Assembly (NCBI GenBank): GCA_022414725.1
Contig: CM039462.1
Location: forward strand, 39,346,376-39,410,375
Direction of reading: 5' to 3'
Source of the DNA: Microglena sp. YARC
Taxonomy: Eukaryota; Chlorophyta; Chlorophyceae; Chlamydomonadales; Chlamydomonadaceae
DNA: 64,000 nt
Both the position numbers and the translations under genes were made by a program. Below the pieces are notes generated by a model. The model was not told the origin of the DNA, searched no databases, and saw only the letters and a program-made list of their open reading frames with translations. Below, in pieces: positions 11,615-20,230 of the stretch. How positions within the stretch are numbered: the first letter of the stretch is position 1; the number at the start of each line of letters is the position of its first letter.

Positions 11615-11996
11615 CCCCCAACCGAAGCACACGCCGTCCTATACTCCGCAATATGTTTAGGAGTCATAGCACCAACGTCATCAGGCGAGAACGACAACAA
11701 CTTTTGCCTGAGACGGTCCTCAGCCGCATGACGGGCAGTAGCTTTCATTGTCGGCACGGTCCTCTGCCTCACGCCGGGCATTAGCTTCCGAACGAAGTGC
11801 AGTAGCTTTCTGCGCGACGTGCAGAAGCTTCATTGTCGGCACGGTCCTCAGCCTCACGCCGGGCAGTAGCTTCATTTTCAGCACGATAGGCATCAGCACG
11901 ACAGTGGAAGTACATGAAAAGCGCAATGGTTGTTGCAACCGCTACAGTCAGCGGAACAGTATCAACCATACATGTATAAACATAACTTCCATTCAA
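11615..11996 (-). CDS. Small membrane-anchored coiled-coil protein, one frameshift
   Basis: From ATG at 11,996 the protein has a short N-terminal segment, one hydrophobic helix (TVPLTVAVATTIALFMYF, residues 14-31), then charged heptad-like repeats ARREAEDRADNEA seen two to three times. After a frameshift it ends in LLSFSPDDVGAMTPKHIAEY. This is an N-anchored coiled coil of about 125 residues. I do not recognise the family. The nearly exact repeat of the charged block at DNA level (around 11,740-11,870) shows recent internal duplication. Confidence 0.5.
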
Positions 11997-12023
11997 TCAT
12001 AAATCACCATTACACAACACGGC

Positions 12024-13110
12024 ATGAAGTCTGTTATTTGTACTGATGAGTTAACCGATCATATATTGAGGCGTCTCAAATGCGAAGAATGCAAATGAAT
12101 TTTTGGGGGGTTGAGTTCTAATCCATGTTTAACATGGGGTGTGATACTCGCAAATCCTGACAAGGCATGGGATTGGGAATGGTTGAGCAAAAAACAGATC
12201 ATTACGTGGGAGATTGTCTCGAGTAACCCTAACAAACAAATGGGATTGGGGTGGGTTGAGCATGAATCTCAACATCACTCAGGACATTGTACTCAACAAT
12301 CCTGACAAAAATGTGGGATTGGTATTGGTTAAGTAGAAATCCATGCACTACGTTGGGTATGGTGTTGAGTTACCCATACAAAAATGGAGTTGGTATTGGT
12401 TGAGTAGCAACCCGAGTATTACTTGGGGCGACATACAATCCAACCCATATAAACCATGGGATTGGAATATGTTGAGCACAAATCCTAACATTACATGGGA
12501 TATTGTACAAACCAACCCACACAAACCATGGAAATGGATAGGATTAAGTATGAACCCTAATGTCACAATGGACATTGTACTCAACAACCCAGATAAACCA
12601 TGGGACTGGTATATGTTGAGCAGAAACCCTAACATTACATGGGATATTGTACAGAACAACCCAGATAAACCATGGGGATTGGATTGTATTAAGCATGAAC
12701 AAAAACATCACTAATGACATTGTACTCAGTAACCCAGATAAACCGTGGAACTGGTATTATATCAGTACAAACCCGATCGTTACGTGGAAATAGTACAAGC
12801 CAACCCAGGGAAATCGTGGGATTGGCGCGGGTTGAGTAGAAACCCCAACATCACGCTTGACATTGTACTAGAAAACCCAGATGAAGCATGGGATTGGCGT
12901 GTATTGAGCACAAATCCCAACATGTTAATTAGCGACAAAGACATTTATGGGATAGTGAAAAGACGTGAAGCAGCTATAAAGATCCAAAAAAGTTGGAGAC
13001 ATGTAAATACCAACCCTAGGTATGTAGTGTGTCGGAGTAGACTCTTGAAAGAGTATAATGAACTCAATCCCATGGATTATCGGGGTTTGTTTGAACAATG
13101 TCAAAGGTGA
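12024..13110 (+). CDS. NPDKPWDW 24-residue repeat protein, copy 1
   Basis: The start is ATG at 12,024 (MKSVICTDELTDHILRRLKC). The body is a chain of 24-residue (72-bp) repeats with consensus NPDKPWDWYWLSxNPNITWD, each carrying three or four Trp residues. Tandem Trp-rich repeats of this kind occur in several giant viruses, and their function is not established. The C-terminal end leaves the repeats and has an IQ-like basic helix (REAAIKIQKSWRHVNTNPRY), then ends LLKEYNELNPMDYRGLFEQ. Frameshifts occur near 12,098, 12,230, 12,310, 12,680 and 12,785. Two paralogues lie at 20,231-21,416 and 29,503-30,780. Confidence 0.8.
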
Positions 13111-13439
13111 TGTTTGGGGGAATCCCAAATTCTGAAGCGACTGATGTTCGTAAACAAATAAGTTTTTAACACACCCAATTCAGAAACCATCACTAAGCGG
13201 TTTCATTTTATGACTCTTGTATAAATATGAGCATTGATGAGGCTGCGCAAGCCACAGTGGTGTCGTGTGTACGAGGAGTATGCGAAAGCCTCCGCCTCGG
13301 CATGTGAGGATGCGGCATGATGTGTCGTGATAGAGTGCGTGCGTGTCTTGTGTATTCAGTCTGATTAATTGGCTGACATTGGTGTTCCTCCTCTCTTTGC
13401 GCGTGTACTCAGATGTTTTTCGATCGTCGTCGACAGTGA

Positions 13440-13800
13440 GTGTTGTGTTCCTCCGTTTGCGTGTGTACGTGTACAGTGAAACAAGTTGACACCCCTTTAT
13501 CGATTCTTGCATTCTATTGTTTGCCCGCAAAGAACAGATACCATTGACCAGCTTGGTGTTGAAGACCGAAGCTGACAAGACGTCACATCTCGTCCACAAT
13601 ATCAGACTTCCACTCCATTATATGACAGAGTGGAAGTCTGATATTGTGGACGAGATGTGTCCGACTGTAATGGGACATAATCCTTCCACAGGACCTTGAG
13701 GACGGTCCCCGCCAATGAGACCATCCGTGTCCACGATGTCAAGGCGTTGCTCGACCGTCTCGTCCCTCAGCATCAGTACCGTGAATGCATCGAATAAATA
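13440..13800. repeat. Inverted duplication of a D5 C-terminal segment with a 31-bp fold-back stem
   Basis: 13,585-13,615 and 13,628-13,658 are perfect 31-bp inverted repeats around a 12-base loop. Minus-strand DNA left of the loop encodes VFNTKLVNGICSLRANNR and ESIKGCQLV. Plus-strand DNA right of it starts with the same EWKSDIVDEM. Both resemble the C-terminal end of the primase gene at 13,934-14,250 (DDEWKSGIADSANPL, FSNRLVKAFFSGKQG, GVIRGCKIV). The arms are therefore two head-to-head copies of one coding segment. Confidence 0.85.
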
Positions 13801-13933
13801 AGTGTGCTGTGAATAAGAGTACGCTGACTTGTTTATACTCGTGTACGAGGGTTCGAAATACAGCGTGTGTTCGATCGCGTCAGATGGACGATGTTCGACG
13901 AGGATGATGATGATGCTAAAGCCTCAATCGTGT

Positions 13934-15683
13934 CTAACCAACAATTTTACACCCCCTTATCACTCCCTTTTTGCATATTGTCTCGATTCTTGCACTATCT
14001 TTCCACTCGATTCCCTGTTTTCCAGAAAAGAATGCCTTGACCAGCCTGTTGCTGAAGACTGCTGCCGCGGGTCCATAGTGGGACTCTATCCACCGGGCCT
14101 TGAGGTCCCCGGCCCACACCACGTCCGAACACTCCCCCGTCACCTCCACCACCTCCTCGAGCCACTCGGCAAGGGGGTTGGCGCTGTCCGCAATACCAGA
14201 CTTCCACTCGTCATCGATACCGGTAGTTTGTCGAAGATGCATCTTTGGAGGTTGTGTGTGTCCTCCTCTCCCTGGTAATCCCACTTCGCACACCTGCTAA
14301 TATTGTCGGTAATCTCTACGTTTCTGAAAACTACGTTGTCCCTCGACAAGCTGTCAAATACACCGTTGTTGACAGCAAAGAGGTCAGGGTTGACATCGAG
14401 GTTATCGGTGAACGTTTCGTCTAGGACGAGAAGTGCGATGGCTTGAAGTAACAAAGAACGCCCCTTAACCGTGTCGACAACCCCCGAATCTTCTTATTCG
14501 TCTTGTTATTCTTCTCAGCAGGGAATTTGGATTTGAACTCGAGTTTGATTACTTTGATTATCATCAAGTTGCTTAAGTTCGACCAGCGATTGGTAGCAGG
14601 GTCGCAGTAGTACATGTCACCTACGCATTCTTTCCTGTTGAGTTTTGGCACACACTTGATTCTGGTGAAGAATTCTGGTGCGGCCTCCATAAACTTCTCC
14701 GCCAACGTATCCTCTTTGATTGATGACGAAAACGAGTCATCATCATAATCTCCCCTCTTCTTGGTGTTGACCAGGAAGATGTTCTGCGTGATCCCGTACA
14801 TGTTCTTCGCGTGGGACTCTTGCGCCTTGAAGATCATGTTATGGATTGTGTTGATGACCTTCTTGTCTCGGATAGTTGCGTTGCTCGTGTTGGATCTCAC
14901 ATTTACGTATTGGTTGTCACTTCCCATATTCATTAATGCGATTTGCAAGCCGTCGGTGCTCTTCAAGATGGCACTGTTAATTGTTTTGCCATCCATGGTC
15001 CGCAGCTCGCATTCGAATGGTCCTTGGTCGATAGGCACGTTCTTGATGAACCCTGGGTCTTCATGGATTGGGAATTGTCGATCATCGATCCATAATATAT
15101 TTCATCTACCTCCACCATGTATTTGTTCTTGTGGATGGCTCCTTTCGCTCCGTTGTCAATCTTGAACTCGATGCTATCGTTTACGACATTCAATGATACC
15201 ATGTTGTCAATTGCCAATTCTAGCTTTACCTTGAGGTCTTTGATGATGCGATCCTTGTCGATTTCCTCGCCTGTTTGTTGGCGTTGTCCCATTTTAGGAT
15301 CCATTCGGCGTACCCCATCGGGTCATCCTGCTTGGCAAGGAATCGGAGTGTCCCTAGAGTGATATTTGTCGGCTTCAGATTTGCCCACACCTGTTCGTGC
15401 TTGGTGTCACAGAACTTATCGGGGCATTTTTTTTGCAAAAGACTTCCATATATCGAGGCGCTGAGTGTCGGTTCCTGCGTCGACTGTATTCTTCAGCGCC
15501 ATCCCGACCTTCAGCCATGAATCGTATCCGCTGGCTCTCTGTGCGTCTAGAATGTCCACGATATTGTATAGGGATTCCACATTCCTTCCATGCTGCGAGT
15601 CCATAGCACCGTGGGTTGCCTTTGTGGGGGCAGGGAAGTTCTTGACATGTGCCGCCGCCAGAAGAACATCGAGGGATGACATA
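13934..15683 (-). pseudogene. Primase/D5-like gene lacking prim-pol and helicase core
   Basis: From ATG near 15,682 (MSSLDVLLAAAHVKNF), residues about 35-110 match a PriCT_2 domain (YNIVDILDAQRASGYDSWLK ... KKCPDKFCDTKHEQVWANLK). A lysine-rich middle follows. A D5_N-type segment comes next with DLFAVNNGVFDSLSRDNVVF and ISRCAKWDYQ (14,250-14,400). The sequence then passes to a C-terminal region (DDEWKSGIADSANPL, FSNRLVKAFFSGKQG) and stops at 13,934. I see no Walker A, Walker B or motif C, which should lie between D5_N and the C-terminal region, nor an N-terminal prim-pol domain. At least four frameshifts are present (near 15,430, 15,255, 15,030 and 14,450). It lies 10 bases downstream of the small SKRRY-like gene, the same order as in the 42-48 kb module. 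Confidence 0.75.
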
Positions 15684-15691
15684 TCGGGTGT

Positions 15692-15961
15692 TTAATAAAC
15701 ATTGTATGATTCTTCTTTAAGCTTTTCCCTCACTATTTTTGCCAGATCTTTGATTGCCATATTTCTGTTTCTTTGGTATTCGCACTGTTTTGCCGTGTCC
15801 CTTGCTCCATACGTTGGTCCCTCCGGGTCAAACTGCATAATTTCCCTGAATTCTGTGAGTAGCCTTGCTAGGATGACCCCTTCGTTTTCTTCTTTGCTGA
15901 CTCCGATGAGTATCTCCTTGAATTTTTCTTCTATCTGTCTGTACCGCCTCTTTGATAGCAT
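15692..15961 (-). CDS. Small 'SKRRY' family protein, copy A
   Basis: 89 residues from ATG at 15,961, starting MLSKRRYRQIEEKFKEIL and containing FREIMQFDPEG, ending in a charged helix (KDLAKIVREKLKEESYNVY). It aligns by eye along its length with the proteins at 47,662-47,976 and 39,019-39,333 (shared SK-RY, ME/IE, EIM-FDP, and basic C-terminal helix). I do not know the family. It is strongly helical and charged and lies directly upstream of a primase-type gene, in the same orientation. A role with replication is an inference from position only. Confidence 0.7.
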   Translation of the reverse strand: MLSKRRYRQIEEKFKEILIGVSKEENEGVILARLLTEFREIMQFDPEGPTYGARDTAKQCEYQRNRNMAIKDLAKIVREKLKEESYNVY

Positions 15962-15974
15962 GGACTGCCCTTTT

Positions 15975-16390
15975 TCATGGGGGCATCAGAAGCAGTAGCA
16001 GATGTAAATGATGATCCCGTATTGTCTTCAGTGCCCATACTACCTGAGTGATTTGTCTTAGTAATGAGATTGTAGTAGTAATGCCTTGTATTATCGTTTT
16101 CACTTTATACATAATCGATTGGATTGTTTCTACATAATTCCCCTCCCAAAAAGAGATCGAGTGCGCATGTGCTTCGCAGAGCGCAACTCCCCTGCACTTT
16201 GCTTCACCTCCCAAGCGTTTCAATGAAAATCCCAAGCTTGAAGCGCATTATGATGGAACATCCCCCCTCCCAACCCTGCACACCCAAGCTTCTCGGATCT
16301 GAAAAGAAGGGTCTAAATACCGTTTTCGTGTACGTGTGTCTTCACTTCGAATGTGGATACACAAGAGGATGGATGAGACCAAGTTTTGTT
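15975..16390. other. Intergenic, no gene seen
   Basis: No convincing coding frame. Contains a polyC-prone stretch near 16,260 but no clear repeat or hairpin. Confidence 0.5.
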
Positions 16391-16798
16391 CTACTCGTCT
16401 TCAATATTGATTGTGACCAAATCTTGTGGCATACGGGCCTTGTCCCGTAAACTTGGCAGTGTGGAAACACGCACGACACCCACGAAAGTCACAACAAAGC
16501 CGGCGACATTCCAATCATTTGTCATTATTTGTCTGCCGTCGATGATCTCGACGGGATGCGATGGCGTTGGAATGGCCTCACCGCGGTACATGATGTCACT
16601 GACCATGTCTGTCAGCTTTTCCTTGGCAGCTTCAAATGCCTCCTCCATCGTGCCTCCGGCGCCAATCGCACATCGCACATCAGGCACGGTAACCTCATGG
16701 CAGGAATATCCATCTTCGGGACGGTAACATGTGTTGTAAACCCCCCAGAATTCATAAGATTCTAGGTATCGTGAAGGTATTCTCCACCAAGGGTGCAT
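16391..16798 (-). CDS. HicB-like antitoxin-fold protein
   Basis: 135 residues from ATG at 16,798. Residues 33-80 fit the HicB-type domain (partial RNase H fold): a beta strand CHEVTVPDVRCAIGAGG where HicB has the PDLPGC-type turn, then TMEEAFEAAKEKLTDMVSDI as the signature eEA-nA-eaL helix, and GEAIPTPS as the closing iPxPS. In bacteria HicB neutralises the HicA mRNA interferase. No HicA-type double-stranded-RNA-binding ORF is visible next to it, so a stand-alone role is more likely. The C-terminal segment VRVSTLPSLRDKARMPQD could be a partial DNA-binding tail. The N-terminal 30 residues are aromatic-rich and unfamiliar. The frame is intact, unlike most neighbours. Confidence 0.65.
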   Translation of the reverse strand: MHPWWRIPSRYLESYEFWGVYNTCYRPEDGYSCHEVTVPDVRCAIGAGGTMEEAFEAAKEKLTDMVSDIMYRGEAIPTPSHPVEIIDGRQIMTNDWNVAGFVVTFVGVVRVSTLPSLRDKARMPQDLVTINIEDE

Positions 16799-17041
16799 TT
16801 GCGCTTATCTCGTTAGCCGTTATTTAAATCTTTCGAACAGCTTGCCGTGCCTTTCTCTTACGAAACCTTCTTATCCAACGGCGCAAGCAATGTTTGAAAT
16901 CTCGAGTGTAGCTCAACCGTCGCACATGTCACACCGCCTTTGTATCACGCCGGGATCCCGACGTCCAGACGGAAAAAAAACGCCCGCCAAGGATACATGG
17001 GATATATCCTCGACAGAAGCGGGATTGTGTCCACGCATGGA

Positions 17042-17123
17042 GCGGACACATCTTTGTCCGAGATTGCGGCCCTGGTGTCCCTTCAACACATCGACCTGCA
17101 GATCTGTCAAAGATGTGTCCGCA
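17042..17123. repeat. 15-bp inverted repeat
   Basis: GCGGACACATCTTTG at 17,042 and its exact complement CAAAGATGTGTCCGC ending near 17,122, around a loop of about 50 bases. Followed at 17,157-17,187 by four CCCTGAAA direct units. No gene between 16,800 and 17,350. Confidence 0.8.
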
Positions 17124-17352
17124 CTTCGGGGAAAATGCAACGCCTTGCAGGTCCCAGAAACCCTGAAACCCTGAAACCCTGAAACCCTGTCGCCACCATA
17201 GTATAAGAGTCGCTTCCCACATACGATCGACCACATTGAGATTCACTGACCATCACACCATCAACCCTCCCGCACGCCTGCTCATATAATCCATCGCATC
17301 ATATCGTATCGTATCTATCCAATCCTGTTATTAAACGCATCCTGACCATATC

Positions 17353-18480
17353 ATGCTGCCCCCTTGCGCCCCTCCATCTCAAGCAAACAATGAGGATGAT
17401 TCAACTACGACTGGTAAAGCTGCCAATGCCGCTGCAATAAAAATAGCTTTTGTGGCTGCTGTTGCTTCTATGGCTGAGGTTGCTGTGAACACGGCTGTGG
17501 AGTCTGCATTGGCATCTGTGACTGCTGCTGTAGCTGAAGCTGCTAAGGCTGCCGTGGCTGCCGTGGCTGCTGCTGCGGAGTCTGCTGTGGCATCTGTGAC
17601 TGCAGCTGTATCTGAAGCTGCTAAGGCTGCCATGGCTGCTGCTGCGGAGTCTGCAGTGGCATCTGTGACTGCTGTAGCTGGAGCTGCTAAGGCTGCCATG
17701 ACTGCTGCTGCGGAGTCTGTGGAGCCCATGGCGCCCATGGCGCCCGTGGAGCCTGTGGAGCCCATGGAGCATTTGGAGCCCGTGCATACGACTGCAACGA
17801 CTGCTACTGTGTACGCGGTCAAAAAAGCTGTCATTATGACTTTCTTGATCGACAATAGTCCTACCAGCACATACAACCGCAAGCACTTCTCAGAAATGGG
17901 TGGCCTAGCTACCTCAGGAGTTTGCGATCACCCATTCTCTGACTTATGTGGAAACGGCAAGGATGATATCAAATATACCGGAAATCGTACTGGGGCCAGT
18001 GGTAAGCGTGAGTTCTGGCTGTTGGTCCCTGAGGTGTGCAAGCTGCTGACTGAATTCAAGTTCCTGAAGAAAGACATCATCATTGCAAAGATCAGAGAGC
18101 TCTGGCAGTTGACACAGACTGATGTGCAGCTATCAGACGAGATAAAAGCTATCCTGAATATTTTGGTATCTAGGGCGAACATTCTCCTCCAGGACTGTAG
18201 TAATGAGCTAGTAGACTCTCTCCGGTCTGAGCTTGTGATCTGTGCATCTGATGTTGTCAATATGGCAAAAACTATCCTTCATGGCAACGTATGCGACCCC
18301 CATTCCATGTACCAGAATTTGGTGTCACGGTGCTGCTCCATGGCCAATCTGCATGACAGGATTCTTCATCCACATGAGTATCCAAAAGTGAAGTCCAGTG
18401 GTGTCGCAGGCCATAAGAGAGTTTCTTCTGTTGGTCCTCGCACCAGCAACAAAAATCAGAAGCAGAAAATGCGTTCGTAG
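17353..18480 (+). CDS. Ala-rich repeat protein with unknown C-terminal domain
   Basis: 375 residues, intact frame, ATG at 17,353. Residues about 20-125 are built from imperfect Ala/Val/Glu repeats (AVASVTAA, EAAKAAMAAAAE) of about 20-25 residues, helix-forming and lysine-punctuated. Then comes a Pro/Met/Glu stretch (PMAPMAPVEPVEPMEHLEP). Residues about 165-350 are an ordinary globular-looking region with FWLLVPEVCKLLTEFKFLKK and a helical end (LRSELVICASDVVNMAK), closing in a basic tail (NKNQKQKMRS). I do not recognise the C-terminal domain. Alanine- and lysine-rich repeats with basic tails occur in viral DNA-binding proteins, but nothing here proves that role. Confidence 0.75.
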   Translation: MLPPCAPPSQANNEDDSTTTGKAANAAAIKIAFVAAVASMAEVAVNTAVESALASVTAAVAEAAKAAVAAVAAAAESAVASVTAAVSEAAKAAMAAAAESAVASVTAVAGAAKAAMTAAAESVEPMAPMAPVEPVEPMEHLEPVHTTATTATVYAVKKAVIMTFLIDNSPTSTYNRKHFSEMGGLATSGVCDHPFSDLCGNGKDDIKYTGNRTGASGKREFWLLVPEVCKLLTEFKFLKKDIIIAKIRELWQLTQTDVQLSDEIKAILNILVSRANILLQDCSNELVDSLRSELVICASDVVNMAKTILHGNVCDPHSMYQNLVSRCCSMANLHDRILHPHEYPKVKSSGVAGHKRVSSVGPRTSNKNQKQKMRS

Positions 18481-18631
18481 TATTATTTATTATTCATTCA
18501 CGGTCAAGTCAGCGACCATTCTTAACGCCAATTTTCTAACGGCGATGTCGTACATTTGATATATCTGATATATGTTTCATTTTACTGTTCCGCCGACTGT
18601 AGTAGTAAGGTGTTCCGTACACGAAGCGGAT

Positions 18632-19000
18632 TCATTTTAGTATTCCGTTGACTGTATCGAGATCATGTACACCGTGGCATTCGATCTTCAACCGGCGAGC
18701 TCCAACATGGACATCCGGAATATCCCTGTATCGAATTGAATTCTCCAAATGGATGTCTATTTTGTCAATGCTGAAGGATCCAGTTCCACCTTGTAATAAT
18801 GCTCGGCTCCTGGCAAATATGCAAAACCTGTTGGCACGTGTAACCACACGAGCATATCGACCCAGACCAAGACCAATACCAGAGCTTACAATTGTTATCC
18901 TCTGGGCCAGCTTAAATGCTGAAATACGGGATGAAGGACACGAAGGATTGGGACTTTGATACAAAACCTTTAGCTGACCTACCCAATCAATTGGGTTCAA
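18632..19000 (-). CDS. Unrecognised small ORF ending in the junction motif
   Basis: 122 codons, but the only start is a TTG, so the 5' end is uncertain. Contains SIDKIDIHLENSIRYRDIPD and ends DTVNGILK. Those last eight codons are the recurrent junction motif (ACGGAATACTAAAATGA). No family recognised. Coding status is weak. Confidence 0.3.
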   Translation of the reverse strand: MNPIDWVGQLKVLYQSPNPSCPSSRISAFKLAQRITIVSSGIGLGLGRYARVVTRANRFCIFARSRALLQGGTGSFSIDKIDIHLENSIRYRDIPDVHVGARRLKIECHGVHDLDTVNGILK

Positions 19001-19148
19001 GGGTCACCGGTAAGGGTGTCCCACAAATTCTGTCTCTGACTGTATCGCGGAAACGCATTCAATGTTGACCGCATTGGTGACTGTACGCTTGCACGCACTG
19101 CATGGCTGGTGGCATGATGTGGCATGACCGGGCCATCATCAGGAGTTT

Positions 19149-19160
19149 ATTGTGTATATA
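19149..19160 (+). promoter_or_regulatory. TATA-like box upstream of the caspase-like gene
   Basis: GTGTATATAAGG lies about 50 bases before the ATG at 19,209. This spacing supports that ATG over the in-frame GTG at 19,152, which would start inside the TATA box. Confidence 0.5.
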
Positions 19161-19208
19161 AGGGGGAATCGTGTGTTTATTGTACTCAGTGTCAAAATAT
19201 TTGACGAA

Positions 19209-20054
19209 ATGCGTTGGCGTCTCCCGCAGTTTGATGATGATGATGAAGAAGAGGCAGATCATCATCAATTTTGCCGCCATGATCATGAGCAACCGACTCT
19301 CCCTCTTCACCATCCATCAGCAACCGAATCTCCCTCTTCATCATCCAGAAACAAGGCACTTCTGTTGTATGTGGATTACAATTATGTTCCTAGGGATCAC
19401 ATTCAGAGGACTTTGTGGGTGCACATGCGTGAAGCAGGAACCATGTTGGGCAAGAATGTGGATGGTTTGGATATACCAGGTCACCACAGCACGTGGGTTC
19501 GCTTTTTGCACCCACTCGACTTTCATGTCGTTGTGCTTCCGGGGCACTTGAAGAAGGTGGAGCTGATGGATCTGTTTGATGATCACGTGGCAAACTCACA
19601 TGATGACTCGGTGCTCGTGATCGTCTTGTGTGGTCATGGATCCTCCGGTCAGCTCGTTCTGACCAACGGTGCGAAGGTGTCACTGGAGGATGTGTCACAT
19701 GCGACAATGCATCACAGAGGAACAGTTTTGCCTTTCATGTTATTTTGCGGTGCGAGGCCTTCCGATGGCCTCAACCCACTGAGAGGGATCAATAACAACA
19801 ACCAACTTCGACGGTGCATGTTCATCTTTGCAACCGATGACGCTGTCTTGGACTCGCAAACACTGAATGCATTTGTGAAAGCGATCGGCAGCATCATGGA
19901 TACCAGGTACATTCAATGTTGTTACTCTGGGATTGAGGACGCCATTCGCGGCCACATGCGTGTGTTCAACGGATCCTCCTTGCATCTTGTGGGGGCAAAC
20001 AACGAGATGCGAGGTTATTTGTTTCAACCTGCATTCGTCATGCATAGAGAATAG
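19209..20054 (+). CDS. Caspase-like (peptidase C14) cysteine protease
   Basis: 281 residues from ATG at 19,209, a single intact frame. After an acidic/His-rich N-terminal region, residues about 49-60 form the first strand of a caspase fold (NKALLLYVDYNYVP). Residues 132-152 read DDSVLVIVLCGHGSSGQLVL, where GHG carries the candidate catalytic His (His143). Residues 171-183 read TVLPFMLFCGARP, matching the caspase strand that ends in the catalytic Cys (QACR-like; Cys180). The His-to-Cys spacing of 37 residues is near that of caspases. The region beyond (FIFATDDAVLDS, FVKAIGSIMD) fits the small-subunit position. Role is inferred: proteolysis affecting host cell death or virion maturation. Substrate-pocket residues cannot be assigned by eye. 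Confidence 0.72.
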   Translation: MRWRLPQFDDDDEEEADHHQFCRHDHEQPTLPLHHPSATESPSSSSRNKALLLYVDYNYVPRDHIQRTLWVHMREAGTMLGKNVDGLDIPGHHSTWVRFLHPLDFHVVVLPGHLKKVELMDLFDDHVANSHDDSVLVIVLCGHGSSGQLVLTNGAKVSLEDVSHATMHHRGTVLPFMLFCGARPSDGLNPLRGINNNNQLRRCMFIFATDDAVLDSQTLNAFVKAIGSIMDTRYIQCCYSGIEDAIRGHMRVFNGSSLHLVGANNEMRGYLFQPAFVMHRE

Positions 20055-20230
20055 GTGAGCTTGGCTTGTGTGCCCCCTGCTTCTGCATGTGAGACACCGG
20101 TATATACAGACGAGTGGCTGACTCGACTACATGATCCGCATTGATGAGGTTGCGCAAGCCACCGTGGCGTCGTGTGGACGAAGAGTACGATTTTGAGTGG
20201 CCCGATTTGAAAAGATAATAATAATTTAAA

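Noticed and set aside
16391..16798. Complete HicAB toxin-antitoxin pair
   Set aside because: No HicA-like partner is visible on either side, so only a HicB-like domain is claimed.
17379..17886. Minus-strand frames opposite the Ala-rich gene
   Set aside because: Antisense of GCT/GCC-rich codons; shadow only.
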